DNA of 64,000 bases from Alphaproteobacteria bacterium casp-alpha6 (GCA_001510135.1 LFER01000039.1:1-64000); one strand, 5' to 3'. Numbered from the stretch's first letter, positions 8,315 through 17,547 are shown. The notes: a model not told the origin generated them from the letters alone. Made by a program: numbers and translations.

Positions 8315-9346
8315 TCAAGATAGCATTCTGAGATGCGCAGGTCTGTGATGTAACTCAGGGACTTGAGGAGTGATGTGGCTGAGCGCCTCTAAAACCAATT
8401 CCGCTCCGGAATTATGACCCCGCTCTGAGAGCATCCGTCGCCAAATCCGTGCCCCTCCTTGCCCTGCAAACAACCCCAGCATATGGCGCGTAATTTGGTT
8501 CAGTTTTCCGCCATCTTTCAAATGACGTTCAATATAAGGCAGCATTTGACGTACCACTTCTTTTGAACAGACGCGGCCTGTGTCGCCAAAAATCTCTTCG
8601 TCTATACCTGCCAGAATATCATAGGGACGTTGGTAGGCCGCGCGCCCGATCATGACGCCATCCAACCCCGCATTCAACGCGGCTTTGGCCTCTTTCAAGG
8701 AACCAATTCCCCCATTCAAAGAAAGGTGCAAATCTGGAAATTCGCCTTTCATTGCATGGACAAGATCATAATCAAGCGGTGGAATATCGCGGTTCTCTTT
8801 CGGACTAAGCCCCTGCAGCCACGCCTTGCGCGCATGAATGATAAAGCGCGACACGCCGCCGGCTGACACGCGGCTGAGAAAGTCTGGCAAGACCTCTTTT
8901 GGTTCCTGATCATCTACGCCAATACGACATTTTACGGTGACTTCAATATCAACGGCCTCGCGCATGGCGCTGCAGCACTCCGCGACGAGGTCTGGAGTTT
9001 TCATCAAAACTGCCCCAAAGCTTCCTGATTGAACGCGGTCTGAGGGGCATCCTACGTTGAGGTTCACTTCACAATACCCCGCCTGCTCAGCCAACTGCGC
9101 CGCTTTTGCAAGCTCTTTGGGATCCGATCCCCCCAATTGTAAGGCGACAGGGTGTTCTTCGGCTGAATACTCCAACAAATGCAAAGCACCCCCGCGCACC
9201 AAAGCGGCAGACGTCACCATTTCGGTGTAAAGCAAAGCATTTTTCGACAACAAGCGGTGAAAATACCGACAATGACGATCCGTCCAATCCATCATAGGTG
9301 CAATGGATAGGCGCTTTGCCGTAATGTGTTTCGCTGCAGTATTCAT
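8315..9346 (-). CDS. dusA: tRNA-dihydrouridine(20/20a) synthase
   Basis: DusA is an FMN enzyme that reduces U20/U20a in the D-loop of tRNAs with NADPH. The 343-residue product shows the DusA signatures: SIAPMMDWTDRHCR near the N-terminus (residues 14-27), QLGGSDPKELAKAA, the catalytic cysteine in NLNVGCPSDRVQSG (around residue 100), KCRIGVDDQEP, and the FMN phosphate-binding LNGGIGSLKEA and DGVMIGRAAYQRP segments. The length fits DusA better than DusB or DusC. It stands alone, with a long AT-rich region downstream and about 500 bp upstream before the divergent epimerase operon. Confidence 0.95.
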   Translation of the reverse strand: MNTAAKHITAKRLSIAPMMDWTDRHCRYFHRLLSKNALLYTEMVTSAALVRGGALHLLEYSAEEHPVALQLGGSDPKELAKAAQLAEQAGYCEVNLNVGCPSDRVQSGSFGAVLMKTPDLVAECCSAMREAVDIEVTVKCRIGVDDQEPKEVLPDFLSRVSAGGVSRFIIHARKAWLQGLSPKENRDIPPLDYDLVHAMKGEFPDLHLSLNGGIGSLKEAKAALNAGLDGVMIGRAAYQRPYDILAGIDEEIFGDTGRVCSKEVVRQMLPYIERHLKDGGKLNQITRHMLGLFAGQGGARIWRRMLSERGHNSGAELVLEALSHITPQVPELHHRPAHLRMLS

Positions 9347-9866
9347 AGAGGGGTATTTAGGGGCTTATGCGTCCGACCGCCAGCATTTGATCGGTTTTAT
9401 CCTTTTTCTTTCTTTTTTTATGCTCAAAGCTCTTCGTCGCTCGCCTATTTTGATGCACCAGACACGATACATTCGCGTTAGGGTGCTGGCATTTGTTGGG
9501 GTGCGCAGTTTATACCCCGCCCACTTCGCCCAAGGGGTCAACATTAAGCGTGGTGATTTCACGCTCTGTGACGGCAGATGCGATGAGGCTATCCTTTTCA
9601 CGGACCTGCTTTTTACCCCTGCCGTTAAATGCAATATTCAAAATTGCTATGTCGCCTGCATCATTGGCCACAAAAATAGGGTCTGAATGCACAGCACGCC
9701 GCTTGCAAAGAGGGCCGAAACATAACGACTGTCGACACCAAATTGCAGCAAAAAGAGACCAATCCGATTATGGCGGCACATAGAAATTTTCACTGCCAAA
9801 GCCATTGTTTGCCCTTTTGCAATGAATGGGTTATCAAATCGAACGGCGTCTTTAGAGGGATCATTC
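9347..9866. other. Intergenic region with a possible decayed minus-strand reading frame
   Basis: This is the divergent gap between dusA (minus) and the epimerase (plus). On the minus strand, 9510-9692 encodes a 60-residue frame starting at GTG with coding-like composition (IFVANDAGDIAILNIAF ... LIASAVTEREITTLNV). The adjacent frame just upstream (ending at 9647, with FGVDSRYVSALFASGVL) has a similar look, so a single shift would join them. Neither has a clear ribosome binding site and I cannot name a family. It may be a remnant or noise. The promoters of dusA and of the epimerase operon should also lie here. Confidence 0.3.
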
Positions 9867-10877
9867 ATGAAAACGCTCATCACCGGTGTTGCGGGATTTA
9901 TCGGCGCCAAAGCGGCAGATGTGTTGTTAAAGGCAGGTCATGATGTGACCGGCATTGACAACCTTAACGATTACTACGATCCCGATCTGAAAAAAGACCG
10001 CCTAAAGCATTTTACCGGAAACAAATCCCTACGATTTGTGCAAGCCAGTATTGAAGATCCGGGCGTCATAATGGATCTGTTTCAGACCCATAAATTCGAC
10101 ACAGTGATCCATCTCGCTGCCCAAGCGGGCGTGCGGTATTCAATCGATAATCCTCGCGCCTATGTGCAAAGCAACCTGATCGGAACCTTTGAAATTCTCG
10201 AAGCCGCCCGCGCGCATCCCCCCAGACATATGCTTTTGGCGTCTACGTCCTCGGCCTATGGCGCGAATACGGATATGCCCTATAGAGAAATTCAAAAAGC
10301 CGACCATCAGATGTCCTTTTACGCTGCGACTAAAAAGGCAAATGAATCCATGGCGCATTCCTATGCCCATCTGTATGGGCTGCCGATCACGATGTTTCGC
10401 TTCTTTACCGTTTACGGTTCATGGGGGCGTCCTGATATGGCACCGATGAAATTTGCCAAACGTATTCTGGCCGGAGAGCCCATCGATGTTTACAATCATG
10501 GCAACATGCGGCGTGATTTTACCTACGTAAATGACCTTGTGCATGCGCTTCATCTCTTGCTCGACAAGCCCCCAAATGCGCGGTCAGTTTCGGATGACTT
10601 TGACAGTCTCTCGCCCGTCGCCCCGTTTCGGGTGGTTAATATCGGCAACAGTGCCCCTGTGGAATTGGCCCATTTCATTTCCGCACTGGAAACCGCTTTG
10701 GGCAAAAAAGCCATCCAAAACCTCATGGACATGCAACCCGGTGATGTCCCAGCCACTTGGGCAGATACCCGTTTGCTTGAGGCGCTCACTGGCTATTGTC
10801 CGCGCACCGACATTCAAGACGGTGTGAATGCTTTGATTAAATGGTATCTTGAGTATTATAGCGACGTTACCGGTTAA
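9867..10877 (+). CDS. NAD-dependent sugar-nucleotide epimerase, UDP-glucuronate 4-epimerase-like
   Basis: The 336-residue short-chain dehydrogenase/reductase family protein has the N-terminal nucleotide-binding TGVAGFIGAKAA (GxxGxxG, residues 6-17), then GIDNLNDYYDPDLKKDRL, a wording typical of UDP-glucuronate 4-epimerases (the LpsL type). The active-site pair is Ser in STSSAYG and YxxxK in FYAATKKANE. It likely makes UDP-galacturonate from UDP-glucuronate for surface polysaccharide. The start at 9867 is chosen because AGAGGGA lies 6 nt upstream and the fold starts at MKTLITG; an upstream ATG at 9822 would add 15 unrelated residues. It leads an operon with kdsD, kdsB and kdsA, so its sugar is probably destined for the same LPS or capsule. 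Confidence 0.88.
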   Translation: MKTLITGVAGFIGAKAADVLLKAGHDVTGIDNLNDYYDPDLKKDRLKHFTGNKSLRFVQASIEDPGVIMDLFQTHKFDTVIHLAAQAGVRYSIDNPRAYVQSNLIGTFEILEAARAHPPRHMLLASTSSAYGANTDMPYREIQKADHQMSFYAATKKANESMAHSYAHLYGLPITMFRFFTVYGSWGRPDMAPMKFAKRILAGEPIDVYNHGNMRRDFTYVNDLVHALHLLLDKPPNARSVSDDFDSLSPVAPFRVVNIGNSAPVELAHFISALETALGKKAIQNLMDMQPGDVPATWADTRLLEALTGYCPRTDIQDGVNALIKWYLEYYSDVTG

Positions 10878-10910
10878 TCGTGGCGGATCCCCAGCGCAAG
10901 TGAAGTTTAG

Positions 10911-11876
10911 ATGATGAAAGACACAGAAACCAATATGCTTCGTGAAGCCCGCGCAGTGCTGATGCAAGAATCTGCTGCGCTGGCAAAGCTGTCAGAAGAG
11001 TTGCCGGCAGATTTTACAAGACTTTGCTCACGTATACTCAACTGTAACGGCCGCGTCATTCTGGCTGGCGTTGGAAAATCTGGCCATATTGCACGCAAGA
11101 TTTCTGCAACTCTGGCAAGCACAGGAACGCCGTCTTATTATATCCACCCCACAGAGGCCAGCCATGGGGATATGGGTGTAATTGTCGAGGGCGATATCTG
11201 CATACTGATCTCTAACTCTGGGGAAACTGCAGAACTCCATGATATTATTGCCTACGCAAGACGTTTCGCAATTCCAATTGCTGCCATTTCCTCTCGCCCA
11301 GAGAGCACATTGATGCAAGCTGCTGAGTTTTCTCTTTTGCTGCCAGATGTGCCCGAAGCCTGCGCCATAGGGATGGCTCCGACGACCTCAACGACGATGA
11401 CCCTGGCGCTCGGAGATGCGTTAGCGGTTGCGTTAATGCGGCAAAGAAATTTCAAGGCTGAGCATTTTAAAGTCTTTCATCCGGGTGGAAAGCTTGGTGC
11501 GCAAATGACAAAAGTTGGCGACATCATGCACAATATGCAGAGATTTCCAGCTGTGGCACCGGATGCTTTGATGCCGGATGCACTGTTAGAAATGACCTCC
11601 AAAGGATTTGGTATAGCGGTGGTCGTGGATAATGACACCGTCACAGGCGTGATAACGGACGGGGATTTGCGCCGGCATATGGATCAGCTTTTAGAAAAAA
11701 CGGCAGGTGAGATTGCCAGCAGTGATCCCATCACTGTGAAAAAAGATACCTTTGCCGCAGACGCCCTGCGCATCATGAACAGCCATAAAATCGGCGTTCT
11801 CATCGTGGCAGATGGTGACGGAACACCGGAAGGTATTTTGCATCTTCATGATTTATTGCGATCGGGGGCCGCATGA
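10911..11876 (+). CDS. kdsD: Arabinose-5-phosphate isomerase (KdsD/KpsF type)
   Basis: This enzyme converts ribulose 5-phosphate to arabinose 5-phosphate, the first step of Kdo synthesis. The 321-residue product has an N-terminal SIS sugar-isomerase domain (about 30-185) with GVGKSGHIARKISATLASTG, the HPTEASHGDMG segment and ISNSGET, all standard for KdsD/KpsF/GutQ. Two CBS domains follow (about 205-320). The gene is 33 bp after the epimerase and its stop overlaps the kdsB start (ATGA). Two adjacent ATGs begin the frame, and the first was taken. Whether it is the housekeeping or the capsule isozyme depends on other copies in the genome. Confidence 0.93.
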   Translation: MMKDTETNMLREARAVLMQESAALAKLSEELPADFTRLCSRILNCNGRVILAGVGKSGHIARKISATLASTGTPSYYIHPTEASHGDMGVIVEGDICILISNSGETAELHDIIAYARRFAIPIAAISSRPESTLMQAAEFSLLLPDVPEACAIGMAPTTSTTMTLALGDALAVALMRQRNFKAEHFKVFHPGGKLGAQMTKVGDIMHNMQRFPAVAPDALMPDALLEMTSKGFGIAVVVDNDTVTGVITDGDLRRHMDQLLEKTAGEIASSDPITVKKDTFAADALRIMNSHKIGVLIVADGDGTPEGILHLHDLLRSGAA

Positions 11877-12670
11877 AATCTGTGATCATAATTCCTGCAC
11901 GCTATGCTTCCAGCCGCTATATGGGAAAACCTTTGGCGTTGCTGACACTTCCTGATGGTCGCCAGAAAAGCCTGATTGAAATGAGCTATGAGACGGCTTG
12001 CAAGGTAGTGGGCATCGATGCGGTCTATATAGCCACTGACGATTCCCGCATCGCAAACGCCGCCAAAGACTTCGGTGCAGAGGTAATCATGACCTCATAC
12101 ACATGCCGCAACGGAACTGAGCGCTGTGCCGAAGCAATGGAACGCGCGGGACTTGAAGCAGATCTCGTGATTAATCTGCAAGGCGATGCGCCATTGACCC
12201 CGCCATGGTTTATCGAAGATTTAATCCGTGCAATGCAAGCAGATCCTAGTGCAGATATGGCAACGCCCGTTTTGCGATTGGACAAAGAAACATACGCGCT
12301 TTTCCGCGAAGACCGGCTCAACAATCGGGTCGGCGGAACGACCGCGGTTTTTGATCGCAATTTTCATGCGCTCTATTTTTCAAAGGAAGTATTGCCATTT
12401 CTTGATCCGACAAAACTTCCACACCCCGATCTGATCCCTGCCTTTCACCATGTGGGTGTCTATGCCTACCGCCCAGAAGCCCTTAGAGACTACGGATCAT
12501 GGCCCGAAGGACCATTGGAAAAACTCGAAGGATTAGAACAACTGCGTTTCCTAGAAAACGGACACAGCATAAAATGTGTGGAAGTAGAGGCAAGGGGACG
12601 GGTATTTTGGGAACTAAACAACCCAGAAGACATAGCGCGCATAGAATCCGCATTAAGGCTAATGGTATGA
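11873..12670 (+). CDS. kdsB: CMP-Kdo synthetase (3-deoxy-manno-octulosonate cytidylyltransferase)
   Basis: This enzyme activates Kdo with CTP to give CMP-Kdo for transfer to lipid A or capsule. The 265-residue product starts with the nucleotide-binding IIPARYASSRYMGKPL, followed by YIATDD, the metal-site region NLQGDAPLTPPW, HHVGVYAYRPEAL and EGLEQLRFLENG, all in KdsB order. One oddity is that the usual QGDEP motif reads QGDAP here. The Asp that binds metal is kept, so activity is still likely. The start overlaps the kdsD stop by 4 nt, and its stop overlaps the kdsA start, so the three genes are translationally coupled. Confidence 0.92.
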   Translation: MKSVIIIPARYASSRYMGKPLALLTLPDGRQKSLIEMSYETACKVVGIDAVYIATDDSRIANAAKDFGAEVIMTSYTCRNGTERCAEAMERAGLEADLVINLQGDAPLTPPWFIEDLIRAMQADPSADMATPVLRLDKETYALFREDRLNNRVGGTTAVFDRNFHALYFSKEVLPFLDPTKLPHPDLIPAFHHVGVYAYRPEALRDYGSWPEGPLEKLEGLEQLRFLENGHSIKCVEVEARGRVFWELNNPEDIARIESALRLMV

Positions 12671-13494
12671 CGAACAAAACAGTCCAAGTGAACAATATCG
12701 AAATTGGAGACAAAAACCCAATAGTCTTTATCACCGGCCCTTGCCAATTGGAAAGTCGCGATCACGCCATGATGATGGCAGAACAGCTGACGAAACTGTT
12801 TTCTGATGCCGGTGCGCAATTCATCTTTAAAACGAGTTACGACAAAGCCAACCGATCCTCTATTTCTTCTGCGCGTGGCATCGGGATGGACGAAGGGTTG
12901 CGTATTCTCCAAGAGGTTGCAGAAACCTTTGGTTGTCCTGTGATCACCGATGTTCACGAAAGCGGTCATTGTGCCCCTGCGGCGGAGGCCGTAGATATCC
13001 TGCAAATCCCAGCCTTTTTGTGTCGGCAAACCGATCTGCTGATTGCCGCCGGAAATACTGGCAAACCCATCAATGTTAAAAAGGGCCAATTCCTTGCCCC
13101 TTGGGACATGTGGAATGTGGCAGAAAAGATCGCCAGCAGCGGAAATCAGAATATTTTATTGTGTGAACGGGGGACGTCCTTTGGCTATAACACTTTGGTG
13201 AATGACTTTCGCGGTCTCCAGACAATGGCTGAAACAGGATATCCTGTAATTTTTGACGCGACCCATTCTGTTCAACAACCAAGCGGCAGAGGAAACACCT
13301 CCGGCGGAGAACGTCATTTTGTGGCAGGACTCGCGCGGGCCGCATGTGCGATGGGCGTGAGCGGTGTGTTTATTGAAACGCACCAAGATCCCGACAATGC
13401 CCCCTGCGATGGCCCCAATATGATCGCACTCGATCAGATGGGGGCGCTGATTAAAGACCTTCTGCGTTTTGACGCACTTAGAAAATCGCTTTAG
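12667..13494 (+). CDS. kdsA: 3-deoxy-8-phosphooctulonate synthase (Kdo-8-phosphate synthase)
   Basis: KdsA condenses arabinose 5-phosphate with phosphoenolpyruvate to give Kdo 8-phosphate. The 275-residue product has the family motifs GPCQLESRDHAM near the N-terminus, FKTSYDKANRSS (PEP and A5P binding), ITDVHE, IPAFLCRQTDLL, CERGTSFGYNTLVNDFR and DATHSVQQP. The start is the ATG at 12667, overlapping the kdsB stop (ATGA); the frame continues upstream but only as an out-of-family extension inside kdsB. The gene's end overlaps the convergent dctM stop by 4 bp, so there is no space for a separate terminator. Confidence 0.95.
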   Translation: MTNKTVQVNNIEIGDKNPIVFITGPCQLESRDHAMMMAEQLTKLFSDAGAQFIFKTSYDKANRSSISSARGIGMDEGLRILQEVAETFGCPVITDVHESGHCAPAAEAVDILQIPAFLCRQTDLLIAAGNTGKPINVKKGQFLAPWDMWNVAEKIASSGNQNILLCERGTSFGYNTLVNDFRGLQTMAETGYPVIFDATHSVQQPSGRGNTSGGERHFVAGLARAACAMGVSGVFIETHQDPDNAPCDGPNMIALDQMGALIKDLLRFDALRKSL

Positions 13495-14894
13495 CCTCCC
13501 GCTAAAGAGGGCAGCCATAGCACAATCCCCGGGAATGCCACCAAAAGTGCAATCGTCACGCCATCCGCAACAAAGAAGGGTGCAACACCTTTAAATACAT
13601 CCTGAACGCTCAGGTCGTCGCGCACTCCTGCAACGACAAAACAATTGAGCCCTATCGGCGGCGTGATCAAACAGAATTCAGCCATTTTGACGACAAGTAT
13701 CCCAAACCATATCGCACACATGGTACCAGACATGCCAAAGGTACTATCGGCTGCAGACACCATTTCGCCTCCGTTCAATGCCATAACCGCAGGATAAACC
13801 ACTGGAAGCGTCAACAAAAGCATTCCAATAGCATCCATGAACATGCCAAGAATGGCATAGCCGAGCAGAATACAAATCAGTATGAGCATCGGAGACGTAT
13901 CCAGAGCGGTGATCCAATCTGCAAAGGCATCCGGCAGTTTTGCAAAGCCCAAGAAACGGACGTAAATCAAAACTCCCCAAATGATGGAAAAGATCATAAT
14001 GGTGAGCTTTGCAGTTTCCAAAAGTGCCTCTTTGAGCTGCTGGGTGCGCATTCCTCTGAAGAGTGCAATCACAAAAACAATAAATGCCCCGACCGCGCCA
14101 CCCTCAGTCGGTGTGCCCCAAGCATCTCCAAATGGGTTGTAAACAAAGAATATGATGATGACGACAACGGCAACGATCGGTAATGCAGGAGGCAGACTTT
14201 GAAACCGTTCTTTCCACGTAAACCCGCCAACAGGCGGACCCACATTTTTGAAAATGACGGCAATGCCCACAATCAGACATCCATAAACAACTGCAGAAAA
14301 AGCACCAGGAATAAACCCTGCCAGAAGCAATTTACCCACATCCTGTTCCACAATAATGGCATAGATGACAAGAATTGCAGAGGGTGGAATGAGGGACGCC
14401 AAAGTCCCGCCTGCTGCCACAACGCCTGCTGCAAATTTTTTATTGTAGCCAATTTTCAACATCTCAGGAATTGCTATACGGGCAAAAACCGCGGCAGTCG
14501 CCACTGATGCGCCAGACACTGCTGCAAAGCCTGCTGTTGCGAAAACCGTCGACACCGCAAGACCGCCAGGCACCCAGGCAATCCATCGTTTTGCCGCTTC
14601 GAACAATGCCACCGTAAGACGCGCATAATAGGCAAGATACCCAATCAGAATAAACACCGGGATCAGGCTTAAAACCTGCGCGCTGACTTTTGAATGTGGG
14701 GTAAGCCCTGCGACTTTTACACTTATCTGAACGGCTTTCCAGAACCTGTTTGGATCGTAATCAAAACCGTTCCACCGCAACCAGACCAAACCTACAAATC
14801 CGGCAAGTCCCGCGGCAAATGCAACACGCATGCCCAAGACCACCATGACCAGCATGCCGCCGCTTACCCATAGGCCAATCGTCACACCATCCAT
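13491..14894 (-). CDS. dctM: TRAP transporter large permease subunit (DctM family)
   Basis: The 467-residue membrane protein has 12-13 hydrophobic segments and is the channel-forming subunit of a sodium-driven TRAP importer. Family markers include GASVATAAVFARIAIPEMLKIGY (the conserved Gly/Ala-rich helix), GTLASLIPPSAILVIYAIIVEQDVGKLLLAGFIPG, and the C-terminal MAEFCLITPPIGLNCFVV. The start overlaps the dctQ stop by 1 nt. Substrate specificity comes from DctP and cannot be read from this subunit; C4-dicarboxylates, other organic acids or sugars are all possible. Confidence 0.93.
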   Translation of the reverse strand: MDGVTIGLWVSGGMLVMVVLGMRVAFAAGLAGFVGLVWLRWNGFDYDPNRFWKAVQISVKVAGLTPHSKVSAQVLSLIPVFILIGYLAYYARLTVALFEAAKRWIAWVPGGLAVSTVFATAGFAAVSGASVATAAVFARIAIPEMLKIGYNKKFAAGVVAAGGTLASLIPPSAILVIYAIIVEQDVGKLLLAGFIPGAFSAVVYGCLIVGIAVIFKNVGPPVGGFTWKERFQSLPPALPIVAVVVIIIFFVYNPFGDAWGTPTEGGAVGAFIVFVIALFRGMRTQQLKEALLETAKLTIMIFSIIWGVLIYVRFLGFAKLPDAFADWITALDTSPMLILICILLGYAILGMFMDAIGMLLLTLPVVYPAVMALNGGEMVSAADSTFGMSGTMCAIWFGILVVKMAEFCLITPPIGLNCFVVAGVRDDLSVQDVFKGVAPFFVADGVTIALLVAFPGIVLWLPSLAGG

Positions 14895-15523
14895 TAATCT
14901 GCCCCCTCTAATGCGCGGGCTTCCAACTTGGCCTGCTCTGCCACGCTAATGTTGAGGGGCACTGCAACAGGATTTTCAAGCCCGAGCACCAGCGCGCGGC
15001 CATATCCCACAGCTTGCAAACACAGCCGCAGCACAAGGACCCCAAACGCGACCGGTACAACCAGCTTTGAGGGCCAGATGGGCAGGCTGATATCAATCGA
15101 ACTGTCTCTACTGCACAGGGGACGCGCGCAATCGAACGAGCGTTCAAAATGCTCCCATGCGCCCCAGGTCAGTGCAACCATCAATAAAAGGATCAAAATA
15201 ATTGAAAATAACTCAAAAAGCCAAAGCAGCCGCCCCTTTAAAGAAGACACCAGCATATCCATCCGGACATGAGTGCCGTCACGCTGTACGTAAGAAATCC
15301 CCATGATCGCGATGATGGGCATTGCTGCTTCGATATAATCAACGTAGCCCAATAGTGGGGAGGAAAAAAACTTGCGCCCTGTCACAGAGTATGCTGCCAG
15401 AAACATCAGCGAAAAAATGGCCACACCACTGATTAAGGCGCAGATACGTTCAATCCTCAGCAGGGCGCGATCAAGGCGACTTAGAAGGCTTGAGTCCTCT
15501 AAAACGGCGGCTGAACCTGCCAT
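14894..15523 (-). CDS. dctQ: TRAP transporter small permease subunit (DctQ family)
   Basis: The 209-residue protein has four predicted membrane helices: residues about 29-49, 58-80 (interrupted by YVDYIEAAMPIIAIMGISYVQRDGTHVRMD, the DctQ signature), 95-120, and 150-170. It stabilises the large permease. Cys-rich loop residues (CARPLCSRDSS) lie between helices 3 and 4, which is a little unusual. It sits between dctP and dctM, with a hairpin upstream at 15551-15588. Confidence 0.88.
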   Translation of the reverse strand: MAGSAAVLEDSSLLSRLDRALLRIERICALISGVAIFSLMFLAAYSVTGRKFFSSPLLGYVDYIEAAMPIIAIMGISYVQRDGTHVRMDMLVSSLKGRLLWLFELFSIILILLLMVALTWGAWEHFERSFDCARPLCSRDSSIDISLPIWPSKLVVPVAFGVLVLRLCLQAVGYGRALVLGLENPVAVPLNISVAEQAKLEARALEGAD

Positions 15524-15550
15524 GGCCTCCCCTTCCCTTTACAATGCTTC

Positions 15551-15588
15551 AAAAAAGAAAATTGGTCGCCCAAACCTTTTGGGCGACC
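15551..15588 (-). terminator. Intercistronic hairpin between dctP and dctQM
   Basis: An 11-bp perfect stem (GGTCGCCCAAA/TTTGGGCGACC, arms 15564-15574 and 15578-15588) has a 3-nt loop and is followed on the minus strand by AATTTTCTTTTTT. It lies 10 bp after the dctP stop. In TRAP and ABC operons such hairpins partly stop transcription and protect the upstream message, which yields more binding protein than permease. That role is inferred. Confidence 0.75.
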
Positions 15589-15597
15589 GCAATTTTA

Positions 15598-16614
15598 TCA
15601 GTTTGACGCTTTAGCAGCTGCAAGCGTTGACTGAACGAGGTCAAAAAGCTCCTGACCCGGCAAGCCTTGTGCTTCCATGTCAGCAATCCATCCATCGCGG
15701 ATAGGATCGGAAGCCTTGGCACGGAAACTTGAAATCACATCATCTGCGATTTCGACCTTCTCCACACCTTTTTCCGCCAAAACCGATTCCCAACGGTCCA
15801 GCAGTTTGCCGTAATTCGCAAGATAATGATCAATAGCTTCTGTCACAGAACTATCCAGCGCGTCACGATGCGCATCTGAAAGCGCCTCATATGCATCAAT
15901 GTTCACCACAACAGGACAATTCACCGTACCGGGGTTCAGGTTGGTGGTCCACCAATCAGCCTGATTGATCGTGCCGTAGGAAAGATGGGCGTGTTGTGCA
16001 AACGCAACTGTATCTACAACACCCGATTCCATTGCCTGATAGGCCTCTGTCGCAGTCACAGATGTGGGAACAGCGCCAGCCGCCTTAAAGGCTTTTCCGA
16101 TCCCGCCCGTTGCCCGCACACGCATCCCTTCAAAATCGCTCAGCGTCTTGCGGGGTGTACCAGTCCCGACGATATTGTATTGTGGCATCGGAGAGGTCAT
16201 CAGAAGTTTTGCGTTCCATTGCGCCATTTCTGCGGCTGCAGCAGGATGTGCATAAACGGCGTTTGACACAGCCACCTCTTGCTCCAAGGTTTGAACGCCT
16301 AAGAACGGCAGTTCCAAGACCGTAATCACGCGGTTTTTGTCAGGATGATATCCGGCGCAGAATTGCGCCATTTCAAACGCGCCAATGCTGATACCGTCAA
16401 GGTTTTCTGTATTTTTAGAAAGCCCGCCGTAACTGATATTGAGCGTAAATTCCCCATTGGTTTTTGCACTCAGCAATTCTGCCAACTTTTCGACATGTTC
16501 CGTAAATGCGCGCCGCTTCCCCCAAACGGAAACATTCCATTCTTCAGCCGCAGCTTGGCCAGCCAGCCCGGCGGCCAAGGTCAGTGCAGTCATTTTTGTG
16601 ATCAAGTTTTTCAT
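15598..16614 (-). CDS. dctP: TRAP transporter substrate-binding protein (DctP family)
   Basis: The 338-residue periplasmic protein has a clear signal peptide (residues 1-23, ending AGQAAAEE). The two-lobed DctP fold shows in YGGLSKNTENLDGISIGAFEMAQFCAG, the central EGMRVRATGGIGKAFKAAGAVPTSVTATEAYQAMESGVVDTV segment with the conserved Arg that binds carboxylates (in MRVRATGG), and NPGTVNCPVVVNIDAY. CCGGGAGG lies 6 nt before the ATG, a strong ribosome binding site. It is the first gene of dctPQM, and the substrate is probably a carboxylic acid. About 117 bp separate it from the modA-like gene upstream, enough for a promoter. Confidence 0.92.
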   Translation of the reverse strand: MKNLITKMTALTLAAGLAGQAAAEEWNVSVWGKRRAFTEHVEKLAELLSAKTNGEFTLNISYGGLSKNTENLDGISIGAFEMAQFCAGYHPDKNRVITVLELPFLGVQTLEQEVAVSNAVYAHPAAAAEMAQWNAKLLMTSPMPQYNIVGTGTPRKTLSDFEGMRVRATGGIGKAFKAAGAVPTSVTATEAYQAMESGVVDTVAFAQHAHLSYGTINQADWWTTNLNPGTVNCPVVVNIDAYEALSDAHRDALDSSVTEAIDHYLANYGKLLDRWESVLAEKGVEKVEIADDVISSFRAKASDPIRDGWIADMEAQGLPGQELFDLVQSTLAAAKASN

Positions 16615-16731
16615 CGTTTATCCTCCCGGACCCAGTTTCATGCTTAAGGATTCTAGTACAAAAGCTTAACATTGCAATATTTCAATATGAAGGGGTAAGT
16701 GACCTGAAAAGCTTACTTTAAGTGCAACAAA

Positions 16732-17547
16732 CTATTCATCTGCCAACGGGCGAAAGCCTTGAGCATAAAACAATTTTTTTACGCTTTCCTGAGTCAAAAA
16801 ATTTAAAAAAAGGCTTGCCAGTTCTCTATTGCCCTCGCTCAGGCGGCCACAGGTGTAAACGATATCAGGATGCGCGCCACGCTGAAACTCATAAAGTACC
16901 CTGACCCGCGCCGAGCCTACGTGATCAGAGGCGTAGACGACAGCCATCCGAGCCTCGTCCAGCTCAGCCAAACGAAGGGCCGCGCGAACGCTGTCCGTTT
17001 GAGCAACTCTTGATTTGATGTCAGACCAGAGTCCCAAGAATTCAAAGGCTGCTTTCGCATAAAGGCCGGCCGGAACGGAGGTGACATTGCCAAGAGCGAT
17101 GGTCCCGTCACCTAATCTTTTCAACAGTTCGCTGCGCGTCATCGCAAAATCGCGTGCGTTGTCGTATTTGGTACTTTCTATCAGAACGAGGGCATTTGAA
17201 AATAGTGTGACACTCTCTTGAACCAGACCGCGTTCCTCAAGGTACTGCATCCAGTCATCATTCGCGGAAACAAATACGTCGGCTGGCGCACCATATTCGA
17301 TCTGACGTGCCAAGGCACCGCTTCCGGCAAATGAAAGAACCAATTTAATGTCATGCTCTTTTTCGAAAAGAGGAACAATCTCTTTGAAGGCGGGTTTCAG
17401 ACTTGCTGCAGCAAAAACAGTCAGCCGGTCAGGACGTGCGTTTTGGGCCCAAGATTCCGAATGCCCAATTGAAAAAAACAGTGAAATCATCAAAATGATA
17501 AGTCGGAAAAATCGGCTGATATAATGCGAAAAAACTGCCTCAGACAT
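16732..17547 (-). CDS. ModA-like periplasmic molybdate/tungstate-type binding protein, orphan
   Basis: The 271-residue product has an N-terminal hydrophobic signal segment (residues 13-34, ending SESWAQ) and a ModA-type fold: LTVFAAASLKPAFKEIVPLFEKE, then VLSFAGSGALARQIEYGAPADVFVSAN, both hallmarks of molybdate-binding proteins where Ser residues of AAASL and SGAL contact the oxyanion. The later IALGNVTSVPAGLYAKAAFE segment also fits. No modB or modC accompanies it. It overlaps the upstream glycosyltransferase-like gene by 8 nt, which argues for co-transcription. The substrate may be another oxyanion, or it may serve a remote permease. Confidence 0.82.
   Translation of the reverse strand: MSEAVFSHYISRFFRLIILMISLFFSIGHSESWAQNARPDRLTVFAAASLKPAFKEIVPLFEKEHDIKLVLSFAGSGALARQIEYGAPADVFVSANDDWMQYLEERGLVQESVTLFSNALVLIESTKYDNARDFAMTRSELLKRLGDGTIALGNVTSVPAGLYAKAAFEFLGLWSDIKSRVAQTDSVRAALRLAELDEARMAVVYASDHVGSARVRVLYEFQRGAHPDIVYTCGRLSEGNRELASLFLNFLTQESVKKLFYAQGFRPLADE

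Noticed and set aside
12490-13089. 199-codon minus-strand ORF.
   Set aside because: It is antisense to kdsB/kdsA and carries no family motif.
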